From positions 1-29,587 of the forward strand of contig JAUCBJ010003081.1 of assembly GCA_032718475.1 (NCBI GenBank): DNA of 29,587 bases, written 5' to 3'. Source of the DNA: Nemertoderma westbladi (Eukaryota > Xenacoelomorpha > Nemertodermatida > Nemertodermatidae). Position numbers and translations under genes: made by a program. Within the stretch, counting starts at the first letter, position 1, and each line of letters opens with the position of its first letter. Under the pieces are notes generated by a model. It was given only the letters and a program-made list of their open reading frames with translations. It ran no database searches and was not told where the DNA came from. Positions 9,301 through 16,354 of the stretch are shown here, piece by piece.

Positions 9301-11039
9301 AGGCCTTCAGTTCCACGCAGAAGCGCAGGTTGCACACCTGGAAGGGGCAATGTCTGAAACTCACGCGGTCGCTGGCGAGGTCACTACCGGTAAGCGGCGG
9401 CCCGTTGCAGCGTAAACTCAGTCTGCCGCACTACACGGTGGGTGCGCCGCCCGGCGGTGGCGTGTGGGCTGCCGCCGCCGCGGGTGGCGGTTTCCCTGTG
9501 GCTGCGGGGCTCCCTCGCGTGACCGCGCAGCCGCCCGTCTGGATGCAGTCGCCGCAAGCCGTACTCAGCCAGCAGCTCAGCGCGATCCACCGGCAGCAGA
9601 TGCGCGGCGTGCAACTAATGCAATCGGCCAATCCCCCGGGACCCAGTCAGCAGCAGCAGGTGGGTACCAAGTCGACTAGACACTTCTATGATAACCTATC
9701 AATTACGTTCTGATTAATGGCTTTGAGGTAACTTATGGATTTTAAGTCCCCCAAATGTATTTTAACACCCCAAAGTCCAATAATATTGAGTTTTTTTGAC
9801 AAGATAAATAACATTTGTTATACTAATTTTAGAGAAGCAGTCTCTCGTATTATTGTCCCAGTTTTCATCTTCAATTATTATCCCAGCAACCAGCTGATCC
9901 ACCAAAAGTGAATTCAATTTGCTGTGGCTATGATGTTATTAGACCGTTGCTCTGGAAACTAAACTGGTTATGGTAACTAACTGTATGTTGAAGTCCACAG
10001 TTCAGACAATCGATAGTCATTGGACTAAAATTTGGGGAAAATTCCAAATTCAATTCAATGGTTATATACCTTATTGCGATGTAAAATTCATTTTAAGGAA
10101 AGAAACAACATTGAAACATGGTCTGGTGAGATTTTTTCGAGAATTGGTTTTTTGTCACCTATATTCCTACAGGTTCTAAAAAATGTTCGCACTTTTATCA
10201 GAATTTCACCTTTTTAGTCTCGCTGATCCACTCCACACTACACGTTCGTGGGGACTTCGCGCAGCACGTAGTCGGCAAGCCTTGGCATACGGTTCATATA
10301 GAGCAAATGGGGCATGTCTAGTTTGGACCCCATATCCCATGCTATAAATGTATTCATTCGATATAAAATCATATGTTAATCCGCTAGGTGGTGTCAAATT
10401 GTTATTCTGCAATTTCGTACTTACCAGTGCAGCACTGTACAGCAGTACCGTACCGGTAGGCCTATGTCATTACTTCTGAGTCTCTAGCGGATCCCCAATT
10501 AAATGTCTTAACTTTTCAATTTCGTAAAAGATAGACTTCATGATTCTCTACAGGCCACCAAAATTTCAGCTCAGGAAAATGAGGCCTTCCCGAGAAATTT
10601 AACATTTTCTAAAAACCACATAATCTGTCGTAGCTGACGTCAGACTGCATGATTTTTCACCAAACTTTACAAACTTTCTAAACTTTCTCTCTACTACTTA
10701 CCTACTAAGTTTGGTTCAATTCCGAACCAGCGATGCAGAGAAATTCGCGTTCAAACATTTACCAGACAGACGGACGGACGGACGGACAGACAGACAGACG
10801 GACATGCCCCATTTGCCCTATATGAACCGTATGCCAAGGCTCGCCGACTACGTGTCTCGCCCCACATTATTACTGTATGTTTGTATTACTAACTTTTTGT
10901 TCAGCTTCGAGGAATGCAATTAAACGTTCCCAATGTTGGACTGCTGGGCTCCCATGGCAACCAACCCAAACAAACCAATCAATCGATGGGTTCATTGCAA
11001 TCGGCATTCTCCAATCACCACCCACCTTGGAATGGTTGA
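239..11039 (+). CDS. SAMD4: Smaug / SAMD4 RNA-binding translational repressor, six 3' exons (5' end outside window)
   Basis: Join of 239-390, 967-1211, 1780-2013, 4800-4937, 8935-9659 and 10905-11039. The 1629 bases form 543 codons with no internal stop, and phases match at all five junctions. Smaug proteins bind hairpins in target mRNAs through a SAM domain and recruit deadenylation and translational repression factors in the cytoplasm. In the partial product, residues 1-50 match the N-terminal Smaug similarity region (helical, HLLSCILLHP core). Residues 50-210 are a low-complexity Ser/Pro/Gly linker with the family motif RRDSGI. Residues about 214-277 are the SAM domain (MRDVPLWLKSLRLHKYYPLF, then GAKHKIILNIAKLKER). 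Residues about 340-400 match the PHAT-like region (FIGKVCTQLL, TQKRRLHTWK). The tail is Gln/Pro-rich. The identity comes from recalled SAMD4 family motifs, not a search. Confidence 0.93.
391..966 (+). other. Smaug intron 1
   Basis: This is AT-rich intron sequence with GT at 391-392 and AG at 965-966. I see no gene, long repeat or transposon end in it. Confidence 0.75.
967..1211 (+). CDS. SAMD4: Smaug exon B: Ser-rich linker with RRDSGI motif
   Basis: The acceptor TTCTTAAG ends at 966 and the donor GTGGGT starts at 1212. The frame left by exon A (two bases) continues here without a stop. The product is Ser/His/Gly-rich and includes SQSPSRRDSGIDDDCGYDHG, like the SRDSGI motif of vertebrate SAMD4. 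It is GC-richer than the flanking intron. The acceptor choice rests on phase and on the pyrimidine tract, so it is slightly less certain than the donor. Confidence 0.82.
1212..1779 (+). other. Smaug intron 2 with a short inverted repeat
   Basis: Intron sequence between a GTGGGT donor and a TTATACAG acceptor. An 11-bp inverted repeat GCCGACAACCG lies near 1389-1399, with its reverse complement near 1516-1526, making a possible hairpin or a decayed small element. An open frame at 1306-1593 has no recognisable protein content. Confidence 0.6.
1780..2013 (+). CDS. SAMD4: Smaug exon C: Pro/Ser linker, frame-symmetric
   Basis: The acceptor is TTATACAG (ending 1779) and the donor GTGAGT (from 2014). 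Its 234 bases have phase 1 at both ends, so the exon could be skipped without a frameshift. It contains an internal tandem duplication of 33 bases encoding PQSPIGPSPTL twice, then a Ser-rich stretch ending SRRNSFLEEG, which resembles a phosphorylation-rich linker just before the SAM domain. Confidence 0.87.
2345..2401. repeat. Dispersed repeat, copy 1
   Basis: This segment resembles 8785-8852 in the same orientation. Both share TTAATT..ATAATT, then GACGAGATACTAATT, then GCC.AGAT.GGATT.GCGT. The family is not recognised. It sits just upstream of the pyrimidine-rich array. Confidence 0.5.
2414..2781 (+). repeat. Pyrimidine-rich minisatellite, left block
   Basis: Degenerate tandem copies, about 15-18 bp each, of a unit like TGTCTCTTATTTCCCC. 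The strand is almost free of purines outside the TTATTT and ATGT parts, so no stop codons form and long meaningless open frames cross it. It is the same array as 4060-4786, from which it is separated by the hAT-like insertion at 2790-4051. Confidence 0.92.
3100..3330 (-). pseudogene. Non-LTR retrotransposon ORF2 C-terminal remnant
   Basis: On the minus strand, 76 open codons run from 3330 down to a stop at 3100-3102. They carry the typical C-terminal end of LINE reverse transcriptase polyproteins: FSPVAFET, SFLKEIGDRIR, then EPRSHRFLLQRLLIAIQIG. An in-frame stop lies directly upstream of the fragment. It has no ATG and is GC-richer than its surroundings. It lies inside the hAT-like element, so it was captured or inserted there. 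Confidence 0.75.
3421..3959 (+). pseudogene. Non-LTR retrotransposon 3' end (RT C-terminus) with TAG microsatellite tail
   Basis: Codons from 3421 encode a LINE C-terminal region with FRAAVVPVLLYGSPCWAL, FTRMLRRVHCIKY and RLRFAGHCFHREDQPVHNLV. A stop at 3760-3762 interrupts the frame, but homology continues after it (LRRILKDTGL, RELWRRNFVDK) to another stop near 3910. A (TAG)n tail at 3943-3959 marks the 3' terminus, as in several LINE clades. A second, more damaged copy lies at 15420-16345 and has a glycine codon where this copy has the stop. This is a dead element. Confidence 0.82.
4060..4786 (+). repeat. Pyrimidine-rich minisatellite, right block, abutting the SAM exon acceptor
   Basis: Continuation of the TGTCTCTTATTTCCCC-type array, with subtypes such as CTTGTCCTTTATTTCCC. 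It ends about 14 bases before the acceptor of exon D, so it also serves as an extreme polypyrimidine tract. TCTT motifs, the core of polypyrimidine-tract-binding protein sites, occur in nearly every unit. Confidence 0.93.
4800..4937 (+). CDS. SAMD4: Smaug exon D: first part of the SAM domain, frame-symmetric
   Basis: The acceptor TTTATTAG ends at 4799 and the donor GTTATT starts at 4938. It encodes DSDMRDVPLWLKSLRLHKYY and continues to the end of the SAM core LDMHKVTT. This closely follows the vertebrate SAMD4 SAM domain (VPAWLKSLRLHKY). Its 138 bases run phase 1 to phase 1, so skipping it would delete most of the RNA-binding domain but keep the frame. The array upstream is open in the same frame, which makes a misleading long ORF from 4031. 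Confidence 0.93.
4938..6113 (+). other. Smaug intron 4, 5' part without clear elements
   Basis: AT-rich sequence. A motif like GATTGTGCACCG occurs near 5458 and again near 5954. A short inverted repeat (TGCACCGGTGA near 5955, TCACCGGTGC near 6045) may mark a small decayed element. No protein-coding content was recognised. Confidence 0.55.
5475..5493 (+). repeat. Poly-G tract of 19 G
   Basis: An uninterrupted run of G inside intron 4. On the RNA it could form a quadruplex-like structure. Its exact length should be treated with caution because homopolymers are often misassembled. Confidence 0.9.
6114..6328 (-). mobile_element. tRNA-related SINE, copy 1
   Basis: Read on the minus strand it contains a tRNA-like A box (GCTGAATGGTTAGAGCGTC) and B box (GGTCACCAGTTCGATCCCAC), followed by a tail GCTGTGCCCAACAAAAAGTT. 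It aligns along its length with 8486-8777, including an upstream part (ACGGCCAAGTACG, TAGGGTTGAGCACAGTGGCA). The tRNA part is too degenerate to be a working gene. Confidence 0.8.
6458..6589 (-). mobile_element. tRNA-related SINE, copy 3 (3' half)
   Basis: A minus-strand fragment that begins in the anticodon part of the tRNA-like region and shares the B box and the GTGCCCAACAAAAAG tail with the other copies. It also shares a longer 3' flank with the 8486-8777 copy (ATGAAACCA.TCATTCACCC), so these two belong to one subfamily. Confidence 0.75.
6636..7044. mobile_element. MITE with 36-bp perfect TIR and TA target site
   Basis: The ends 6636-6671 and 7009-7044 are perfect inverted repeats of 36 bp that begin ATTGAAGGGCTGAGC. 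TA dinucleotides flank both sides (6634-6635 and 7045-7046), as for Tc1/mariner-type elements. The 409-bp interior is AT-rich and non-coding. The next element has inserted at its right end. Confidence 0.82.
7048..7862 (+). repeat. 53-bp tandem array built from a transposon end
   Basis: Fifteen units of 53 bp plus a partial sixteenth, nearly identical except for one unit that lacks two bases near 7761. Each unit begins with the element's terminal sequence (CCCATGTGAAGAATACCAG) followed by subterminal sequence ending CACTTTGCAGTTACC. The near identity implies recent amplification or homogenisation. Confidence 0.95.
7048..8069. mobile_element. TIR element with exact 8-bp duplication, containing a 53-bp array
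   Basis: The flanks are both TCAATTAT (7040-7047 and 8070-8077). The ends are 21-bp inverted repeats, 20 of 21 matching, with core GCCCATGTGAAGAATACCAG (7049-7068, and reverse strand 8049-8068). An exact 8-bp duplication suggests a hAT-like element, although the TIR does not start with CA. It carries no transposase. The left target duplication overlaps the right terminus of the neighbouring MITE, giving the order of insertion. Confidence 0.83.
8486..8777 (+). mobile_element. tRNA-related SINE, copy 2 (longest)
   Basis: The same family as 6114-6328, in plus orientation. The A box lies near 8630-8650 and the B box near 8662-8682. It has an upstream non-tRNA part and a 3' part with GCCCAACAAAAAGTTATAAT. 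RNA polymerase III boxes are visible, but no functional tRNA fold is likely. Confidence 0.8.
8785..8852. repeat. Dispersed repeat, copy 2
   Basis: Related to 2345-2401, with GACGAGATACTAATTTGCC and GGATTTGCGT. A further short motif, GCCGAAACGC, occurs twice near 8434 and 8456. The family is unknown. Confidence 0.5.
8935..9659 (+). CDS. SAMD4: Smaug exon E: end of SAM, PHAT-like region and Gly/Gln-rich tail
   Basis: The acceptor TTTTTCAG ends at 8934 and the donor GTGGGT starts at 9660 (CAG|GTGGGT, phase 0). It encodes GAKHKIILNIAKLKERGARL (the last SAM helix, basic), LAELRQILCTPI, an acidic/Ser spacer, then the PHAT-like part ITRFIGKVCTQLLL to QKRRLHTWKGQ, then an Ala/Gly/Gln/Met-rich tail. 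The exon is strongly GC-rich compared with the flanking introns, so other frames also stay open but encode nothing recognisable. Confidence 0.93.
9660..10904 (+). other. Smaug intron 5
   Basis: Runs from donor GTGGGT to acceptor TTTTTGTTCAG. The first half is AT-rich without recognised content. The second half is the MITE at 10248-10865, whose right end lies only about 40 bases before the acceptor. Confidence 0.8.
10248..10865. mobile_element. MITE with long TIR and GACG/GACA tetranucleotide array
   Basis: Inverted arms 10264-10318 and 10802-10857 share TAGTCGG(C)AAGCCTTGG, CATACGGTTCATATA and AAATGGGGCATGTC. Both ends begin GTGGGG. The right side includes a GACG/GACA array at about 10768-10804. 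No clear target duplication was found. Single-ended relatives of the terminus (CTACGTGG...CCCCAC) occur at about 20848 and 21385. Confidence 0.72.
10905..11039 (+). CDS. SAMD4: Smaug exon F: C-terminal end with stop
   Basis: In phase 0 after exon E it encodes 44 residues, LRGMQLNVPNVGLLGSHGNQ to FSNHHPPWNG, and then TGA at 11037-11039. It is Gln/Asn/Ser-rich, consistent with the continuing low-complexity C-terminus. I did not recognise a domain in it. Support comes from the acceptor, phase and lack of any competing frame. Confidence 0.8.
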   Translation, partial: LRGMQLNVPNVGLLGSHGNQPKQTNQSMGSLQSAFSNHHPPWNG

Positions 11040-12180
11040 CAATAAACCACCCGGATCGGGCACAGGGGCAGTTTGTATAAACTCATCTTTGTTTAAATGT
11101 GATAAAAGTGTTTCACACAAGTCAATCGAACGCGTTTTATGGTGTTTATTTAAATGTCGACGGCGGCTGTATTAAATACTTTGTCGCTAAATACGCGGAT
11201 TTGTTTATATTGTATAAATATTTATTATTGCTTGTAGACATTAATTTATTTATAGTTAAATATTACTTTAGGACAGACTGCACCGCATTGATTGCGGGCC
11301 ACACGTATTTAACTCATTATTCACCTAAATTTTTACTCATGTAGTCTTATTTTTTCGTTTATTTTTAACTTTGGTAGTTCGTTTTTATTCTTAATTGCAA
11401 ATAATTATCTCTAAGAAAGAATACCAAATAGTGGTGGTTCATTGTAATCGAGTTTTAAGTTTATCATTTTGACTTCATAATTAATTCCAAAATCAGTTAT
11501 ACTTGAGGCAACAGTAATATAAAGTCAGGTTTTTTTTATGGAATACTTTTCATTCTCCCAATCCTCAGCCATCTGTAAATAATATAGAACTACCATAATT
11601 TATTGCACTATTTTTTACTTCAACTATTATTTGACTCTCTCACTTACCAATCCTCAGCTTTCCCCCTCACAAATTCCTAATTTAATGGTAAATCTGGCAA
11701 TTTTGTTTAGAAACTTTGGCTATATTTTATTTGTGCTATACTTCGTGACCCATTGCTTAGCATCCGAAAAGCATTTTGTAGCCTAATACGTGTAATGTTT
11801 TAGTGTAATGATCGTAAAATAATGTTGAGTTTTGTATTATATTACCCTGTATCTGGTATACAGTATTATAAAGTACTGTGAACTCCTCTGCTAGTCCAAT
11901 ATGCATCTACTTTTACGTAACTGTTTAACCTTGTTAGGTTAGATGGGTGCGTCTATTTTTTTCTGAAACTTTTTCTTTCTTTGTAACATAAATCTAAATA
12001 CCCATTTTATTCTTAAATTGTTACTTGAATTTAAAAATATTTTTGGTGTAAATAATTGAAGAGGTTTACACCACAAAGTAAATTTATACTCTTAGGGCAA
12101 CATAAATGAGTTATAGAATACAATTTTTTATTTTTAATGATTTTGAGTAAAAATATTACCAATTTAAGAATAAAATAAAC
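11040..12180 (+). promoter_or_regulatory. Putative Smaug 3' UTR with Pumilio-type sites and poly(A) signals
   Basis: AT-rich DNA after the stop. TGTAAATA, the Pumilio/PUF recognition sequence (UGUANAUA), occurs at 11574-11581 and 12047-12054. Two overlapping AATAAA signals lie at 12169-12179, just before the next transposon. An AATAAA at 11041-11046 is too close to the stop to be the likely signal. The true 3' end is inferred. Confidence 0.5.
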
Positions 12181-12211
12181 GTATTGCATAGAAAACGTGG
12201 GACTTTTCTAC

Positions 12212-12431
12212 TAGGGATGCGACAGAGCCGGAGCCGGAGGTTTGGTGATTGATAATTCCAGTGTATTATTATAGTAGACATAGACAGATATGTGTTCATG
12301 AGACAGGGGGGGGGGGGGGATTTGATGCAATTTGATGCTCCGGATTGGCTCCGGGTTAATTTGCCCGGAGCCGGAACTAGAAAATTGGCCCGGATTTCCG
12401 GAGCCTGAGCCGGAACTCTGTCGCATCCCTA
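12212..12431. mobile_element. Small hAT-like MITE
   Basis: Inverted ends TAGGGATGCGACAGAG on both sides, 220 bp in total, with a G-run and GGAGCCGGAG-type repeats inside. The flanks TTTTCTAC and TTTTTCAC agree at six of eight positions, a possible decayed 8-bp duplication. The end sequence resembles hAT termini. A 71-codon minus-strand open frame is a by-product of the GC-rich inverted repeat. Confidence 0.75.
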
Positions 12432-13147
12432 TTTTTCACTATTATCTCGAATATTTCTTTAACCACGCTGGCTCTCGTTAAATAAAATACCAAGGGAATA
12501 GTGAATAATACAATTAAATAATAATCATAATAATATTAGTACTATGGAATACCATTAAATCATTAAATTAATTAATTTTGTGCCGTTCCTCGGCACAAAC
12601 TTTAATAAATGCAATTATTTTTTAATATAATTATTAATGTTATCGCTTTAAACTTTTATCTGAATATCCGCCCATTGTTACAGATTTGTGATATGGATGT
12701 TACATTGCAGTATTATTGTGTCGTTTCCTTAGAAACAAACAGTGTAAACACATCCCTATAATAATTTACAATTAGTTCTATAAACTTACAATAACAATTA
12801 ATACACTTGTCATTGTCGGCTCATTCTCACCAAAATTGGCCAAAACGGGTATAATTTTTTCCAAACATTTTTTCACCAGAATATAGTAAACCCATATATT
12901 TTCTGAAAGCTCTTGATGTCAGGAATTTCATGGGGACCATGGACAAAATTGAATGTTGAAAAAATTTATTTGGCATTTAAACTGAGTCCGCCCTGTAATG
13001 ATTTGTCCGGCTTGTAATGCATACATTTCTACGTAAATGTATAATAATCCTCGCAATTATATTTTTAATAGTGAGAGATATACATTTATTATAATAAACA
13101 TATATAATACGCAGTAAACGTGATCCCAGATCCTCCCAGAGCCATAC
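12432..13147. other. No gene recognised
   Basis: AT-rich intergenic sequence. A pair of motifs around CCCTGTAATG near 13003 and CATTACAGGG near 13455 and 13640 may be pieces of a decayed element, but no boundaries can be drawn. Confidence 0.4.
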
Positions 13148-13151
13148 TTAA

Positions 13152-13306
13152 GGCCATGATACATACAATACAGGAGCGGCGAGCGGCAGCGGCCATTTGT
13201 GGTGTATCATCACCCATAGAAAATAATGGGTTCTATTTTTAAAAAGTGGCCGCTCGCCGCGGCCGCTCGCCGCGGCCGCTCGCCGCTCCTGTGGTGTATC
13301 AGGGCC
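13152..13306. mobile_element. TTAA-flanked MITE (piggyBac-type target site)
   Basis: TTAA occurs at 13148-13151 and 13307-13310. The ends are inverted repeats, GGCCATGATACA on the left and GGCCCTGATACA on the other strand, followed by CAGGAGCGGCGAGCGG on both. The interior holds three GGCCGCTCGCCGC units. TTAA duplication is the hallmark of piggyBac elements, so this 155-bp sequence is a candidate non-autonomous member. Confidence 0.75.
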
Positions 13307-13310
13307 TTAA

Positions 13311-15017
13311 TATTATTATTGTCTGTAAATAATTTGCATTGTGGCTAACCTTCATATTTCTTACATCCCTTGAAAGCGCTTTGAATAGAAATCTGGCAGT
13401 ATCATTACTAACTCGTATTAGTAATTCTATCACTTTCAAATAGGCAATGTCTGACCATTACAGGGGCCGGACTAAGTGATTGTTACATAAATCTTGGTCA
13501 ACTTAGAAAAGACGATTACTTGAACGGAAATGAAGTAAATGCGATAACATTTTAACGTGATCATCCTGATAAAATTTGCCTTCAAATGAATATTTACTTT
13601 TAGGATTGCTCTTAAAAAGTTAAGATGAAATGAGCACCATTACAGGGTCGGACATAAAAATCAGAAAAGTGTCGGACACGATGTTAAATGCAGCTGTACG
13701 ACACCAACTACATTGTACGTATACAAATACTGCTGAAAACGAATCTCCATTTATCCAGCTTTCTAACGGTATGTTGGTTTACTTGATAAGACATTGGGTT
13801 GGAATTTTATAACAGTTTGTTCTCCGGTCCCATTTGGACCCCGGTCCCACATTGAAAATATCATTTTTTGACCATATTATGTTCTGCTGCGGGAAGATAT
13901 GATGTCTGTTTGAGCTGAAATAAACTGTACAGAATCTACGCTTCAGCAGCTTTCATTGAAGCCATCAACCACTTTCTAGAACCGCCATAAACAGAAGTTA
14001 TGGCTTCAGGACACCCGTTTGTCTAATTTTTGTGAGAATTGGCCTCATCTATAAATCGACTGCTTATTTTCAAAATTTCAAAAACGCCAAATTGATTTTA
14101 TGTAATTTTATTCAATAATTAATTCCAATTATTGATTATACAACATTTGCGTCTTCATTTAGGTACACGTCGTTTGAAACATCAATTAGTTTCATCCTCC
14201 CCTGTTTTTCGTTGGGGTCGTATATTGTTCTTATTTTCACTTACAATTTATTTTGTACGAGTTAAAAAGTGAAAAATATATAGGCATTGAAAACAACGCC
14301 ACTTTTAATCCCTACGGGGGGCGTTGTAAGTACCTAAATTTTGACACTAGGCCATGGTGATGTAAAGCTAGTGTTCACACTTAAAGACGTGCTTTCTGTG
14401 CACCAAACACCAAACTAAATATTTCGCGCAAGTGTTTTGATTATGGCTATATTCAGCACCCCGGGCACGGATGTGTGACTACGTCATCATAGGAGTATGA
14501 ATCGCTATTTAATTTTTTATGTAAATTGTTCTATATAATTTTAGGTGTTTACAACTAACAACAACGCGACGCTATTAAATATCATTTAATTAATACAAAA
14601 CTCATTTTATCGTGCAAACTTCATGTTTACAGCGTAGTATTTTAATTTTGGTGCAATTTTCCTTTAGTACTGTAACTAATGTATTCCCATCATTGCGCAA
14701 CGCACATAAACGGATTTTCAGTATTACTTACAATATATATTTTTTAAATTTTGAACAATTTATTCACCTTATGAATATATATACACATAAACCGTGAACT
14801 GAAATCTGCAGCTTTTGTAGTCGAAGTTATCGGCGAAATGTTTTTTAATTTTCCCAGGAGGCCCATCCTCCTTTGTTCTATATTCCCCCGCTAGGCTAAA
14901 TTCCAAATGAATGAAGACATCAATTTTATATCCTTTTAGCTTTAGCTAAAAGCTGATATACGCAGTAGACCAAAAACGTATTGAGTCTGTATGGTCGATT
15001 TCTATTTAAGCGGCGCT
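13311..15017. other. No gene recognised
   Basis: AT-rich intergenic DNA. It contains a short inverted pair ATTTAGGTAC (14158) / GTACCTAAAT (14330) that may bound a decayed element of about 180 bp. Short open frames at 13630 and 14612 have no recognisable content. Confidence 0.4.
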
Positions 15018-15029
15018 AGATGGCGCAAG

Positions 15030-15263
15030 GCGGGGTAGCTCAGTTGGTTGAGCGCCGGGCCTGCAATCTATTGGTTGTAGGTTCAGCCCCGCCAGGGTCC
15101 ACTCGGCCTTTCATCCACTGGGGTCGATAAAATGAGTACCAGTTAAATAACTGGGAGCAAATCTTGGGATAGGAGTAGCGCCCACCCCTACCCTCGGGTA
15201 GCAGCTATCGAATGAGGAGCCTTCGGGTCGCCTCCGGCTTCGGCCGACTGTTTGCTTGCTTTG
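15030..15263 (+). mobile_element. tRNA-derived SINE with exact 12-bp target duplication
   Basis: Flanked by AGATGGCGCAAG at 15018-15029 and 15264-15275. The tRNA-like head has complementary 7-base ends (GGCGGGG / CCCCGCC), an intact A box TAGCTCAGTTGGTTGAGC and a B-box-like GGTTCAGCC. It is followed by GGGTCGATAAAATGAGTACC, which resembles a conserved central part of mollusc and cephalopod tRNA-SINEs as I remember them. It is a different family from the SINE in intron 4. Confidence 0.88.
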
Positions 15264-15419
15264 AGATGGCGCAAGAATTATCTATGGTATTTCGTAGTAA
15301 ATAAAAATCTGCGTAATGTTCGGGATCATGGATCCGGAAGTCATGTGAAGTCCTTCTGATACGTAAGGGAGAGCTGGTCAGCATTATTTAATAGTCTGTC
15401 CAGGATTTGGAGTCACATA

Positions 15420-16345
15420 GAATGCAACGGAATCTCGAGTTTCTCTTTAGAGCAGCAGTAGAACAAGTCTCCTATATTAGAGTCCATGCTGGGCTCTACA
15501 TGCTGACTGCTGAAGACAACAATCTCTTGATGGCACAAACACAATATACTACTCGGGTTAACTGTGTCAAGAGCAGTCACACCCAAATTAGACCCTATAT
15601 ATAGCTTTAGAGGTGTCTCGTTGGTTCCCCCAAGTTTGACACTTGAATTAAGCCGCCACCGCTTTGCAGGACATTGTTTTCGCCGTGAGGACTAGCCTGT
15701 GCACAATCTTGTGCTTTGGCAGCCCCATGGAGAAAATAAGCTTGGCGGACAGCCCGTGACATTTTTGAGACGCATCTTAAAGCACACTGTCCTTGAACAT
15801 TTTATGATAAGGGGCCGTGCACAAATGATGTCACGTTTTTTTGACGATTTTTGACCCCCTCTCCCCCCTGTGTCACAAATTGTGTAACCCATAATAAATT
15901 GTGGGAATGGCGACATCTTGAGTTTCGACATCGAACACCGGAAGTGCACCAGGTATACGACCGACTATTGTGCCACTTCCTGGGTCCAACTCTACCACGT
16001 CCTTATCAACCCAGTCAATGTGGTGTTCTTCATCTTTATCGCCACTTAGAATTAACACTTACATCACCTCAATTCGCCCTTACTTTTAGATTTCACTTTG
16101 GCTGTTGATGTTGGTCTTATGTATTTTATTTGTTCACCAAAGTGCTATTGTGACGTCACAAGTATAGGTACCCCACCCCCCTCCCCCATATCACAAATTG
16201 TCACAAAATTGTTACCCCCCCCCCCCCCTCCCCCATGTCACAAATTGTCACAAATTATTTGTGCACGGCCCCTAATCTAGCAAATGTCTTGAATGATAGG
16301 GAGTTGTGGCGGTGAAATTTCGTCGATAAGTCGGTATAGCATAAA
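15420..16345 (+). pseudogene. Second copy of the 3421-3959 LINE, split by a MITE
   Basis: 15430-15806 aligns base by base with 3475-3830 (TTAGAGCAGCAGTAG, GTCCATGCTGGGCTCTA, CCGCTTTGCAGGACATTG), with several stops and indels. The alignment resumes at 16276 with TCTAGCAAATGT and ATAGGGAGTTGTGGCGG. The gap is exactly the TAA-flanked element. It is a dead retrotransposon. Confidence 0.82.
15811..16272. mobile_element. PIF/Harbinger-like MITE inserted in the LINE copy
   Basis: Perfect 16-bp inverted ends GGGGCCGTGCACAAAT at 15811-15826 and 16257-16272, with TAA on both sides (15808-15810, 16273-16275). A three-base TWA duplication is typical of PIF/Harbinger. Runs of C near both ends and repeated TGTCACAAATTGT motifs are subterminal. 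A 61-codon minus-strand frame at 15873-16058 is not recognised as a transposase. Confidence 0.8.
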
Positions 16346-16354
16346 TTAATATTA

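Noticed and set aside
9068-9679. Alternative-frame proteins of 60-115 codons across Smaug exon E, both strands
   Set aside because: These are shadows of the GC-rich coding exon; only the SAM/PHAT frame has family motifs.
15030-15100. Functional tRNA gene
   Set aside because: The A box and acceptor ends look good, but the anticodon and T arms do not pair, and the unit is the head of a SINE with target duplications.
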